The notes: a model not told the origin generated them from the sequence alone. Shown: positions 5,867-12,042, counted from the first letter of the stretch. The stretch: 14,545 nucleotides of DNA from an uncultured Collinsella sp. (GCA_900555815.1 USMR01000005.1:1-14545); one strand, 5' to 3'. A program made the numbers and translations.

Positions 5867-5875
5867 AAAAAAAAA
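5867..5875 (+). other. A9 homopolymer at the start of the membrane protein frame
   Basis: Nine consecutive A bases follow an ATG at 5856-5858 that has AAGGAG upstream. With nine A the ATG is out of frame with the membrane protein; with eight it is in frame and gives the N-terminus MRASKKITAVLSSF. The tract could be a slippage or phase-variation site, or a sequencing error. Confidence 0.55.
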
Positions 5876-5883
5876 TTACTGCA

Positions 5884-6483
5884 GTGTTATCATCTTTCAT
5901 CCTCTCTATTCTTCAATTTCTGATTCTATGGGCGGCTTGGTCAGTCCTCCCTGATACAATTCCCGCTCATTGGAGTGGGGGTGTGGTTGATCGATGGGGC
6001 AATAAGCTTGAATTGCTGGTTGTTCCGCTGTTTTCTCTGATTGGTTCTATTGCAATTTCTGTGTACCTTATTGTTTCCACGCGGCGAAGAGAGTTCGCGG
6101 ATTTCTCTGCTCGAATGCGACGGGACTTTGTTGCGTGCTATATTTCTAGTCTTCTTTTATCGACAACCTGCTCAGTGATAATTGCCGTTTGGGTTCAGTT
6201 GATTCTTGCGCAAAGCACTGCGGTTGATGGGGGACTTGGGCTATCGATCCTGTATTCCCTTCCCGGGCTATATGTGATCTTGTGCGCTTTGCCGCCTTTT
6301 TATGCGAGCGGCGAGAGCAAAAAGGCAGAGCGCCTGATAACAGTTCTTATTGGCGGCGCGGAGATTGTTCTTTGTGGAATAGTGCTTGAAGGTTCGGCTG
6401 CCTCTTATGCGATGATTGGACTGATGATTCTGTTCTGTGCGTTTGAGATTTTGTCACAGGCAAGGGATAGCCGGTCCTTATGA
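5884..6483 (+). CDS. DUF1648/SdpI-like integral membrane protein
   Basis: A 199-residue membrane protein read from GTG at 5884. The first membrane helix (residues about 3-22) is followed by LPDTIPAHWSGGVVDRWGNK, the DUF1648 signature found in SdpI-type immunity/signal proteins and their relatives. Further helices lie at about 44-65, 86-110, 120-140, 152-170 and 174-192. The GTG has no ribosome site. The likely original start is the ATG at 5856, which overlaps a preceding stop (ATGA) and has AAGGAG 11 nt before it, but it is one base out of frame across an A9 tract. Family members often sit beside a small regulator, absent here. It lies as single cargo between the two 37-bp direct repeats. Role in peptide immunity is inference from family only. 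Confidence 0.7.
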   Translation: MLSSFILSILQFLILWAAWSVLPDTIPAHWSGGVVDRWGNKLELLVVPLFSLIGSIAISVYLIVSTRRREFADFSARMRRDFVACYISSLLLSTTCSVIIAVWVQLILAQSTAVDGGLGLSILYSLPGLYVILCALPPFYASGESKKAERLITVLIGGAEIVLCGIVLEGSAASYAMIGLMILFCAFEILSQARDSRSL

Positions 6484-6717
6484 GTTGAATTACGCGCGTG
6501 CGGATATAAAGGTTGGCATGTTAGGCTGGTCGTTTTCTCGTTCTGGGACATTTGCAGTAGGATGAGTGGGACTAGGCGCGCTGCGGTGTGATGGTGACGG
6601 TTGAGACTTGTATCGCTGCAAATCCGCTGATGCACATTTTGCTATTGGGCTTGAAGGTGGGACCGACAGGCCTTTGTTTGGGATGTTCTGGTCGTCCAAC
6701 GCGTGTTGCACGGCTTT
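6484..6717. other. gap before the serine recombinase, no gene seen
   Basis: About 235 bp after the membrane protein hold no frame with a ribosome site and no strong hairpin. The gap ends at the right 37-bp direct repeat. Confidence 0.4.
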
Positions 6718-6754
6718 CTCGAGCCGGCAACAGCTTGCCAGTCTCAAAACGTAT
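6718..6754 (+). repeat. 37-bp direct repeat, right copy; candidate recombination site
   Basis: Second copy of the 5768-5804 repeat, with one C-to-T change. It ends 120 bp before the serine recombinase start, the usual place for a res site. A 12-bp palindrome, TGCCGCGCGGCA (6754-6765), abuts it. Confidence 0.7.
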
Positions 6755-6799
6755 GCCGCGCGGCACTCGAAAACCGAACCCTCGATGCCGTGGACGGCG

Positions 6800-6825
6800 A
6801 GTGCCAAAACCCAGTGCCAAAACCT
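6800..6825 (+). repeat. 13-bp tandem duplication in recombinase leader
   Basis: AGTGCCAAAACCC at 6800-6812 and AGTGCCAAAACCT at 6813-6825, 50 bp before the recombinase ATG. May be accessory binding sites or an operator. Confidence 0.5.
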
Positions 6826-6874
6826 CCCCTTGCATTCCCATGAGAAAATCAAAAGACAAGGCAGGAGGCTGAAA

Positions 6875-7459
6875 ATGACCAGATACGGATACGCTCGCGT
6901 GAGCACGAAGGATCAGAAGCTAGACAGGCAAATCGAGGCGTTGGTCAACGCCGGCGTGCCCTATGGCCATATCTACAAAGACAAAGTCACGGGTGCCAAG
7001 GACGGCGACCGAACTCAGCAGAAGCGTCTGTTCAAGAAGATGAAGGCCGGCGATGAAGTGGTAGTCGAGTCCTGGGAGCGCCTAACCAGATCGACCAGGC
7101 AATTGCTGAACTACGACCTTATGTTCCGAAATCTCGGCGTGAAGCTAACCTCCTTGAAACAGCCGGTCGACCTCGATACCGCCTTCGGCCGTTTCGTGCT
7201 GGGTACCCACGCCTGCACAGCCGAGCTTGAGCGCGATCTGATCAAGCAGCGCCAGGCCGAGGGTATCGCCGTCAAACGGAGCCGCGGTGGCAACGTCGGG
7301 GGCCGCCCGCGCATCGCAGACGTCAAGGCCGACGCTGCCGTGAAACTCTACCTTGCCCGCGAGACGCCAATTCCCGACATCTGCGCCGCAACGGGTATCT
7401 CGAAATCGACCCTGTACCGCATCCTCCGCGAGCGCGGGTTAGTCGGAGTCAGAAGATAA
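6875..7459 (+). CDS. serine recombinase (resolvase/invertase family)
   Basis: A 194-residue small serine recombinase. The catalytic N-terminal domain opens MTRYGYARVSTKDQKLDRQ with the nucleophile Ser10 and Arg8. The motif SWERLTRSTRQLL carries the catalytic arginines near 69-72, and AELERDLIKQRQAEG is the start of the long E helix. The C-terminal helix-turn-helix is AATGISKSTLYRILRERG (residues 171-188), preceded by a GGNVGGRPR linker. Length is normal for Tn3-type resolvases and DNA invertases. AGGAGG lies 6 nt before the ATG; a longer upstream open frame lacks any start signal. A 37-bp repeat lies 120 bp upstream with a second copy 950 bp further left, so it could resolve or insert the segment holding the membrane protein. 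Plasmid multimer resolution is another likely role. Confidence 0.93.
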   Translation: MTRYGYARVSTKDQKLDRQIEALVNAGVPYGHIYKDKVTGAKDGDRTQQKRLFKKMKAGDEVVVESWERLTRSTRQLLNYDLMFRNLGVKLTSLKQPVDLDTAFGRFVLGTHACTAELERDLIKQRQAEGIAVKRSRGGNVGGRPRIADVKADAAVKLYLARETPIPDICAATGISKSTLYRILRERGLVGVRR

Positions 7460-7648
7460 ATCCGAGTGCGCTACTATTAGATGAGTGCGGTATTTCTCCA
7501 ATCGAAAACCTGCGTGAACGCATGACTTGAGACGCCTTTTTAGAACCCACCGATCGCAGGACGACTACAAATCAACAGCGGCCGCGTATTTGTTCCCAGC
7601 CGTACGGCGTGGCGGAGCCATGCCCATTGTTGATTGGAGTGTCGCACG

Positions 7649-8218
7649 ATGACAGACGAGAGAAAAATCAGGGAGATCTACGGCGTGAAGTCCGTCCTCG
7701 ATGAGGCCGCCGAGCGGATCGAGGCGACGTGGCGGGAGAAGCTGCTGCGCGAGACGGGCGACCTCAGAACCGAGAACGCGTTGCTCAGGGCCCAGCTCGA
7801 CGAATTCAACCGCAAGCTCGTCGAGGCGAGAGACCGGAACGAAAGACTTGAGGCCGACTGCAATGAGCGGGTCGCCTTTATCGAGGAGAAGTTCGAACTC
7901 GATACCGCGAGCCTCGAGCTCGAGAACAACGAGCTCCATGCCGCGAGCGTCAGATACCTCGCCGATGCCAGGGAGCTCGACAGGCAGGTCGTCCAGCTCC
8001 ATGCCGAGGCCGTGGCCATGGTCGATGAGATCGAGCGACTGCGCGGCGAGCGTGACGCCGCGCTGAAAGCCCAAGCCGAGTTGAACGACGCACTCCTGGC
8101 CCAGCGCGACCTGATGGCCGAGCTCGCCGCCCTCAAGGACCGCCCTGCCGCCTCCGAGCAGCGGGCGGCCGTGGCCGAGGCCAAGGTCGAGGTCATGACC
8201 CAGATGAAGGACGAGTAG
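7649..8218 (+). CDS. coiled-coil protein of unknown function
   Basis: A 189-residue soluble protein, nearly all heptad-patterned helix rich in Glu, Arg, Leu and Ala, from MTDERKIREIYGVKSVLDEA to the end AEAKVEVMTQMKDE. No catalytic motif, membrane segment or signal peptide is seen. GGAG stands 9 nt before the ATG. The gene points toward the phosphoesterase operon, with 42 bp and a hairpin between the stop codons. Short leader words GAGTGCG repeat in the promoter region. A structural, scaffold or tail-fibre-chaperone-like role could be imagined, but nothing in the sequence chooses. Low-complexity coiled coils also match many unrelated proteins, so homology claims would be unsafe. Confidence 0.75.
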   Translation: MTDERKIREIYGVKSVLDEAAERIEATWREKLLRETGDLRTENALLRAQLDEFNRKLVEARDRNERLEADCNERVAFIEEKFELDTASLELENNELHAASVRYLADARELDRQVVQLHAEAVAMVDEIERLRGERDAALKAQAELNDALLAQRDLMAELAALKDRPAASEQRAAVAEAKVEVMTQMKDE

Positions 8219-8247
8219 CCCCGCGCTTCTCCTGTCAGGCTGCTGAT

Positions 8248-8288
8248 TTCTAGGAATCTTCTAGAGCGCTTCCAGAAGGTTCCTAGAA
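8248..8288. terminator. hairpin between convergent genes
   Basis: TTCTAGGAATCTTCT (8248-8262) pairs with AGAAGGTTCCTAGAA (8274-8288), 14 of 15 plus one G-T pair, with an 11-nt loop. It covers the last codons and stop of the third phosphoesterase and stands between two converging transcripts, the typical position of a shared terminator. No U-run follows. Confidence 0.5.
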
Positions 8289-8998
8289 CCGGGCGCAGCA
8301 TCTTCGATCGGCACGATGTCTCGGTAGATCAGGCGATGTCTGTCGTCGCGCCATTCGTCGCCGTGATAATGTCCGAAGAACCAGGCTCGGTAGCCGAGCC
8401 GCCCGTCGAGCTCGCCAAGGAATCGTTGCAGCCGGTCGCCTCGATACTCGCGCCCGCGCTCGCGGCACAGCTTCTCTGCCAGGACGGCAGGGGCCTCATG
8501 CGTCACCACGTAATCGACCCTCCAGCCCACGCGGTCGAGCGAGGTGCGGCAGCACCCCATCTCCTCCTCGCTCGGCATCTCCTCGGGCCACCAGCTCCTC
8601 CCCTCCCTGCGATACTGCCTGTCGTTGCTTGCGGCACCGCCCATGGCAAGGACCGTGAGCCCACCGATGTCGAACACCTCCCCACGCATCAGGTGCAGCA
8701 CGTGCGGTCGCGCCTCATGGACGAGACCGCCGCTCCACTCCCGCACCGGCAGTTCTGCCAGGGCGTGGTGGTTCTCATGGTTGCCGTCTACGAAACACGT
8801 GGTCCAGGGCTTCGACTCGAACCAGTCGAGCCAATACCTCTCAGCATTCGAGCCGTCCCAGACAAAGCCGAAGTCGCCGGCCACGATCACCACGTCATCG
8901 CGCGTCAGCGTGCGCCCCAGCGGCCAAGATTTGAAGGCGAATCTGCTGGCCCCATACTCGGCCCTGCCGTGGACATCGCCTGTCACATAGACCGTCAT
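8261..8998 (-). CDS. calcineurin-like metallophosphoesterase, third of operon
   Basis: A 245-residue metal-dependent phosphoesterase. All five signature blocks are present: GDVHG (Asp8, His10), GDFGF (41-45), DGNHENH (71-77), THEAP (167-170) and GHYHGD (209-214). Two Mn/Fe-type metal ions would be held by these residues, supporting hydrolysis of a phosphomonoester or diester. It is a clear paralogue of the second gene (shared SWWPEEMP-like loop, LDRVGWRVDYVVTH, GYRAWFFGHYH). The ATG at 8996-8998 shares one base with the stop of the second gene (TGATG), hence translational coupling. Starting at the in-frame ATG 15 nt upstream would add five residues inside that gene and is less likely. Substrate is unknown; such proteins include nucleotidases, ApaH-like enzymes and nucleases. 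Confidence 0.9.
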   Translation of the reverse strand: MTVYVTGDVHGRAEYGASRFAFKSWPLGRTLTRDDVVIVAGDFGFVWDGSNAERYWLDWFESKPWTTCFVDGNHENHHALAELPVREWSGGLVHEARPHVLHLMRGEVFDIGGLTVLAMGGAASNDRQYRREGRSWWPEEMPSEEEMGCCRTSLDRVGWRVDYVVTHEAPAVLAEKLCRERGREYRGDRLQRFLGELDGRLGYRAWFFGHYHGDEWRDDRHRLIYRDIVPIEDAAPGSRNLLEAL

Positions 8999-9723
8999 CA
9001 GTACGCGCCCCACGGCAGGAGTTTGTCCCCGAGCCTCACGATCCGGTCATACAGCACCGTGTGCCGTTCGTCCGGATTGCCGTCTCGGTGAAAATGTCCG
9101 TAATACCAGCGCTTGTAGTCCAGGCGGTCCTCGAGCTCGTCGAGGAATCCGGTCAGCCGGTCCACATCAGGGCGTTCCCAGCCCGGGTCCGGGTAGAGCG
9201 TCGGCGAGAGCATGCGCGTGGCGCAGGTATGGGTGATGACGCAGTCGACCTTCCAGCCGACCTCGTCGAGCCTTGCCCGCGCGGTATCGAAATCGCGCTC
9301 GTCCGGGAGCTCCTGAGGCCACCAGCTGGAATACGGCACGCGGTATTCCCTGTCCACGCTCGTGGCACCGCCCATGGTGAAGATTGTCGAACCGTCGAGC
9401 TCAAAGACCTCGCCGCGCGTCAGGCGCCGAATAGACGAAGTATCCGACAGACGTTGCGTCAGCCCGCCGTGCCACGGTTCCATGGGACGCTCCTCCCAGT
9501 GGTCGAAGCGCTCGTGGTTGCCATCCACGAAGAGAACCGTGTAGGGGCGCGACTCGAGCCAAGCGATGTCAGCGCATTCCTCGGCAGAAAAGTCCCACGG
9601 AAAGCCAAAGTCACCGGCAACGACGAGATAGTCGTCGCTGGTAAGACTATCGCCGAGCTCCCAGTCGCGGAGCTTTTGCATGTCGAGCCCACTGTGGATG
9701 TCGCCCGTCACATAGACCGTCAT
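8998..9723 (-). CDS. calcineurin-like metallophosphoesterase, second of operon
   Basis: A 241-residue member of the same family. Blocks: GDIHS (7-11), GDFGFPWDF (38-46), DGNHERFDHW (68-77), THTCATR (165-171) and GHFHRDG (209-215); every metal-binding position is kept. It resembles the third gene along its whole length but differs in the linker after GNHE and in the loop before the last block, so the pair probably arose by duplication and then diverged in substrate range. Its ATG overlaps the stop of the first gene by 4 nt (ATGA, 9720-9723), and its own stop overlaps the third gene, an arrangement that normally gives matched amounts of the three proteins. No signal peptide; cytosolic. Confidence 0.9.
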   Translation of the reverse strand: MTVYVTGDIHSGLDMQKLRDWELGDSLTSDDYLVVAGDFGFPWDFSAEECADIAWLESRPYTVLFVDGNHERFDHWEERPMEPWHGGLTQRLSDTSSIRRLTRGEVFELDGSTIFTMGGATSVDREYRVPYSSWWPQELPDERDFDTARARLDEVGWKVDCVITHTCATRMLSPTLYPDPGWERPDVDRLTGFLDELEDRLDYKRWYYGHFHRDGNPDERHTVLYDRIVRLGDKLLPWGAY

Positions 9724-10358
9724 CGGATCGCCTCTTCCCTCTTGTACGCCGCCAGCTCGCGCTCGACCTGCCTGTCGCCGGTCTCGTTGACCCACCAGGG
9801 CCATTTCACCCGGTCGCACGGCTCGTCGACCCCGGCGAACCATTCCCTCAGCCCGTCGAGGCTCACCGGGGAGTGCCCGTTGGCGTCGCAGCCCACGTCG
9901 TAGCGCAGGAGCCCCTGCTTGCGGTTGAACTCGTTGTACGCGCCGCCGCTGCTGTGGATGTGCCCGTGGAGGTGCCACGATCCATGGCTCATGCCCTGCC
10001 AGTCGGCCATGGGGTAATGGCACAGGACGATCTTCTGCCCGTCGATCTTGAGCACGCAGATCGGCGGTTCCACGGTGAAGGCGCCCGCGACCGCCGGCTG
10101 GGTCCAGTCCTTGTCGTGGTTTCCCGGGATGAGGTGGATGCGCCTGCAGGCGATCCGCTTGCGCAGCCCGTAGGCGTCCTGGGCGGTCATCTTGAATGAG
10201 AAATCCCCCAGGATGTAGAGTTCGTCGTCAGCGGCGACCCTGCCGTTGATGTTGTCGACGATGGCGTCGTTCATCTGCCAAATCGTCTCCCACGGGCGGT
10301 CGGTGAACTTCAGCACGTTCTCATGCCCGAAGTGGGTGTCGCTGGTAAACCAGATCAT
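9720..10358 (-). CDS. metallophosphoesterase, first of operon
   Basis: A 212-residue phosphoesterase of a different branch from the two downstream genes. Blocks: SDTHFGHENV (Asp7, His9), LGDFSF (50-55), PGNHDKDW (78-85), CHYPM (113-117) and HLHGHIHS (129-136). This pattern is seen in phage and plasmid proteins annotated as phosphoesterases or hydrolases. The ATG at 10356-10358 has AAGGAG 8 nt upstream. An in-frame upstream extension to 10451 crosses a terminator-like hairpin and is rejected. The RNA leader before it is strongly structured, suggesting regulated entry into the operon. Function is probably hydrolysis of a phosphate ester; with three genes of the fold in one operon, a multi-step dephosphorylation or a set of substrate variants is conceivable. 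Confidence 0.9.
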   Translation of the reverse strand: MIWFTSDTHFGHENVLKFTDRPWETIWQMNDAIVDNINGRVAADDELYILGDFSFKMTAQDAYGLRKRIACRRIHLIPGNHDKDWTQPAVAGAFTVEPPICVLKIDGQKIVLCHYPMADWQGMSHGSWHLHGHIHSSGGAYNEFNRKQGLLRYDVGCDANGHSPVSLDGLREWFAGVDEPCDRVKWPWWVNETGDRQVERELAAYKREEAIR

Positions 10359-10374
10359 ATTTATGTCTCCTTCT

Positions 10375-10424
10375 GTCGCTAAAAAACGTTCTCCTTCGAG
10401 GTCAGGAGACGTTTTATGAGCGAC
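10375..10424 (-). terminator. terminator/attenuator hairpin in phosphoesterase operon leader
   Basis: Read on the minus strand, ACGTCTCCT (10412-10404) pairs with AGGAGAACGT (10395-10386, one bulge) and is followed by TTTTTT (10386-10381). An outer stem GTCGCT/AGCGAC (10424-10419 with 10380-10375) and AAAA/TTTT extend it. It ends 17 nt before the operon's first start codon. The GTCTCCT arm is also complementary to the real ribosome site AAGGAGAC, so it could instead mask translation. An upstream 8-bp hairpin (10423-10430/10439-10446) abuts it. Attenuation is inferred; the stem and U-run are seen. Confidence 0.6.
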
Positions 10425-10446
10425 ATGAGGTGCATATCCCTCATGT
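10423..10446. repeat. 8-bp hairpin in the same leader
   Basis: ACATGAGG (10423-10430) pairs with CCTCATGT (10439-10446) around an 8-nt loop. It overlaps the outer stem of the attenuator by 2 nt, so the two structures compete. Confidence 0.5.
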
Positions 10447-10621
10447 TTCAAGCTCCAATCTGTCGGATTTGCCCAACTAAAAGTTTACGCCCACGCGCGA
10501 ACAGGATTTGATTTTTGAAATATGGACGAATTCCTCGTCAGGAGGGTAAAATGGTGCCGACGGCAGCCCAAGTTGTAGAGAGCTGGGCAGAGCCGTTGCT
10601 TAATGAAGTTGGGTCATCGTC

Positions 10622-10747
10622 TTAGCGACGGTGGCCTTTCTTTTTGGGCTTCGAGCCCTGCTTGAGTGCCTTGGAAAGGCCGACAAGGGCCGTGAGGAGC
10701 GAGACCATAGCGGTCAGGAGCTTCACGAGCTCGGTGAAATCGGTCAT
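10622..10747 (-). CDS. 41-aa hydrophobic-basic peptide (holin-like or type I toxin-like)
   Basis: A short gene reading MTDFTELVKLLTAMVSLLTA, then LVGLSKALKQG, then the basic tail SKPKKKGHRR. One helix of about 22 residues with leucine and alanine faces, long enough to span or lie on a membrane, is followed by eight positive charges. The ribosome site is GGGAGGTG, almost the full 16S complement, 6 nt before the ATG at 10745-10747; a second in-frame ATG 6 nt upstream is too close to it. Such architecture is typical of type I toxins, phage holins and small membrane regulators. It stands upstream of the phosphoesterase operon on the same strand, with the attenuator-like hairpin between, so its transcript may feed that operon. 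No antisense antitoxin gene was identified. Confidence 0.55.
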   Translation of the reverse strand: MTDFTELVKLLTAMVSLLTALVGLSKALKQGSKPKKKGHRR

Positions 10748-10865
10748 GGGCATCACCTCCCATCAAATGGAGGGCTCTGCCCGGCACGAGGGCTGCCGAC
10801 AGCAAGGACGATTCTATCAGAGCGGCTGACTCCCGCCCGATATTACCATCCCACCGCGCCTGTGC

Positions 10866-10895
10866 AAAAAAGAGGGCCGCCAAACAGCGACCCTC
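10866..10895 (-). terminator. intrinsic terminator, minus strand
   Basis: Read on the minus strand, GAGGGTCGC (10895-10887) pairs with GCGGCCCTC (10880-10872, one G-U pair) and is followed by TTTTTT (10871-10866). No minus-strand gene ends here within the window, so it may cut short a transcript entering the 41-aa peptide gene, or end an unannotated small RNA starting near 10930. Confidence 0.6.
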
Positions 10896-10989
10896 CAGCG
10901 AAAGTGCACGTTATTTAGGACAGTCATATTCTTTGAAAATAATGGCTGTTGTAGAATTACATATAAGAGTCACCCGGAAGGAGCGATCG

Positions 10990-11436
10990 ATGAAAAGCAA
11001 GCGATTTATCCTGAATGCACTTCTGGTAGTAGCAATATTGACGCTCTTGGTCTTCTCCTACTCATACATGAATCAGCCAAGATTTGGATATGCTTTATAC
11101 GCTGTTTTTTCCGGCGAAACAACTTACAACACTTACAACGCTATAGGCTTCATTGACGCAATCTTTTTCTATGTAGTCGGCCCCGTATCAAGCGAACTGA
11201 TCGCTTTTGTTGTCAGCTACAACCTGAATCAACGAAGCCAAACTCACTCAGCGACTTCGGCCAAACAAGGAATCAATCTCTTCGTAATAATGATAATTCT
11301 GCAAATTGCGACTGTGTTGATTATCGCCCTGACCGCAACAAACGTTTTGAAGTATGAGTTCGGATTCATCGTGAGCTGTCTCATGGCAATTGCCGCGGGT
11401 ATAGCGGTTTCGTATACGACACCGGCAAAGAAGTAG
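10990..11436 (+). CDS. four-helix membrane protein of unknown function
   Basis: A 148-residue AT-rich gene unlike its neighbours in base use, suggesting separate acquisition. The start MKSKRFILNALLVVAILTLL is fixed by AAGGAG 6 nt before the ATG. Four membrane helices lie at about residues 6-27, 57-80, 95-116 and 120-142, with an extracellular-looking loop containing SGETTYNTYNAIG and a short TPAKK tail. Positive residues before helix 1 predict a cytoplasmic N-terminus. No enzyme motif is visible. A weak promoter (TTGAAA 10933-10938, TACATA 10958-10963, 19-nt spacing) lies upstream. It is monocistronic; the next plus-strand gene is 400 bp away. Function cannot be named; an immunity or holin-like role is only speculation. 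Confidence 0.7.
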   Translation: MKSKRFILNALLVVAILTLLVFSYSYMNQPRFGYALYAVFSGETTYNTYNAIGFIDAIFFYVVGPVSSELIAFVVSYNLNQRSQTHSATSAKQGINLFVIMIILQIATVLIIALTATNVLKYEFGFIVSCLMAIAAGIAVSYTTPAKK

Positions 11437-11649
11437 CTCGACTAACAGGGCCTATTTGGAATCCGAATCGTCCATGGAGCCGTCGATGCCGGTTTTGGTG
11501 TTGTCCTATAAGCCCCGATCAATTCATACTCCTCATCCTTGCCGAATTGCGAGTATGGCAGAATCGGCACTGGATGGCAGCGCGCTAGGCCGTGTCCGCG
11601 GAGTTACCTCCTGTTTTTATCGTAACAGTTGATTCTAGGGACGTTTCAC

Positions 11650-11688
11650 TGTGCCCCTTTTGGCAATTTCCTGTGTCCTTTTTGGAAA
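11650..11688 (+). mobile_element. possible IS21-type insertion sequence end (remnant)
   Basis: Two 17-bp units, TGTGCCCCTTTTGGCAA (11650-11666) and TGTGTCCTTTTTGGAAA (11672-11688), match at 14 of 17 positions with a 22-bp period. IS21-family elements begin with TGT and carry such subterminal repeats for transposase binding. No transposase gene follows, so at most one end remains. Confidence 0.3.
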
Positions 11689-11734
11689 CTCGAGCGCCTA
11701 TCTGACCGATGGGAAAGATTTAGCGAATTTAGGT

Positions 11735-11804
11735 GTACCACTTTGTGTTAGTTTGTATTTTAGACAGTATTTGTGATACGCTTTGTTTCAATCAGTAGTG
11801 GTAC
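11735..11804. promoter_or_regulatory. candidate operator/promoter of the CopG-like gene
   Basis: GTACCACT (11735-11742) is repeated inverted as AGTGGTAC (11797-11804), bracketing an AT-rich segment with promoter-like TTGTAT and GATACG. RHH proteins of the CopG kind repress their own promoter through such symmetric sites. It ends 34 bp before the start codon. Confidence 0.4.
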
Positions 11805-11838
11805 GATTTCGCTTGTTCAACGAAGGAGGTAATTGTCT

Positions 11839-11997
11839 ATGGCAGTGGCCGAGGAGAAGAAAAGAATCCAGGTTACTCTGCCTCTCGAAATTTGGCGTGA
11901 TCTCGATGACTACGCGAAGAGTCGCGGTGTAGCTAAGTCGTCTATGGCGGCGATCGCTATCGCCGAGTTTTTGGAGCGTGTTAAAGAGCAAAAATAG
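11839..11997 (+). CDS. CopG-like ribbon-helix-helix regulator
   Basis: A 52-residue protein starting MAVAEEKKRIQVTLPLEIWR and continuing DLDDYAKSRGVAKSSMAAIA to EFLERVKEQK. The strand RIQVTLPL, a helix, a turn at SRGVAKSS and a second helix AAIAIAEFLERV make a minimal ribbon-helix-helix fold, the size of plasmid CopG repressors. A perfect AAGGAGGT ribosome site lies 8 nt before the ATG, and a terminator follows at once. It stands directly before the candidate replication initiator, the usual order copG-rep, so it most likely restrains rep transcription and sets copy number. A role as an antitoxin or relaxosome RHH is less likely in this context. Confidence 0.8.
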   Translation: MAVAEEKKRIQVTLPLEIWRDLDDYAKSRGVAKSSMAAIAIAEFLERVKEQK

Positions 11998-12001
11998 ATA
12001 T

Positions 12002-12042
12002 GAAAAAAGCCCCCTAACCGCCAAGTAAGAAGGGCTTCTTTC
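12002..12042 (+). terminator. terminator-like hairpin after the CopG-like gene
   Basis: GAAAAAAGCCC (12002-12012) pairs with GGGCTTCTTTC (12032-12042), one mismatch, starting 4 nt after the stop codon. The A/T outer pairs supply the U-rich 3' side. It could be a terminator or an attenuator ahead of rep. Confidence 0.6.

Larger units (their letters stand above)
11437..11838. other. intergenic region with mobile-element debris
   Basis: No convincing gene in 400 bp. A minus-strand frame ending at 11442 reads LPYSQFGKDEEYELIGAYR and onward for about 50 codons without a proper start, perhaps a gene fragment. CATACTC/GAGTATG (11525-11531/11551-11557) forms an inverted pair. TTGTCCTATAAGCCC (11501-11515) is the exact complement of 2526-2540. 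IS-end-like repeats follow at 11650-11688. Confidence 0.4.

Noticed and set aside
6608..6874. Upstream extension of the recombinase frame
   Set aside because: It covers the repeat and tandem duplication; the true ATG at 6875 has AGGAGG and begins the conserved fold.
7678..8301. 207-codon serine-rich frame opposite the coiled-coil gene
   Set aside because: Serine-rich antisense of repeated Glu/Arg/Leu codons; the plus-strand start has a ribosome site.
8336..9903. Long plus-strand frames opposite the phosphoesterases
   Set aside because: Antisense shadows; the minus strand has all catalytic motifs.
10359..10451. N-terminal extension of the first phosphoesterase
   Set aside because: It would translate through the terminator-like hairpin; the inner ATG has AAGGAG and starts the fold correctly.
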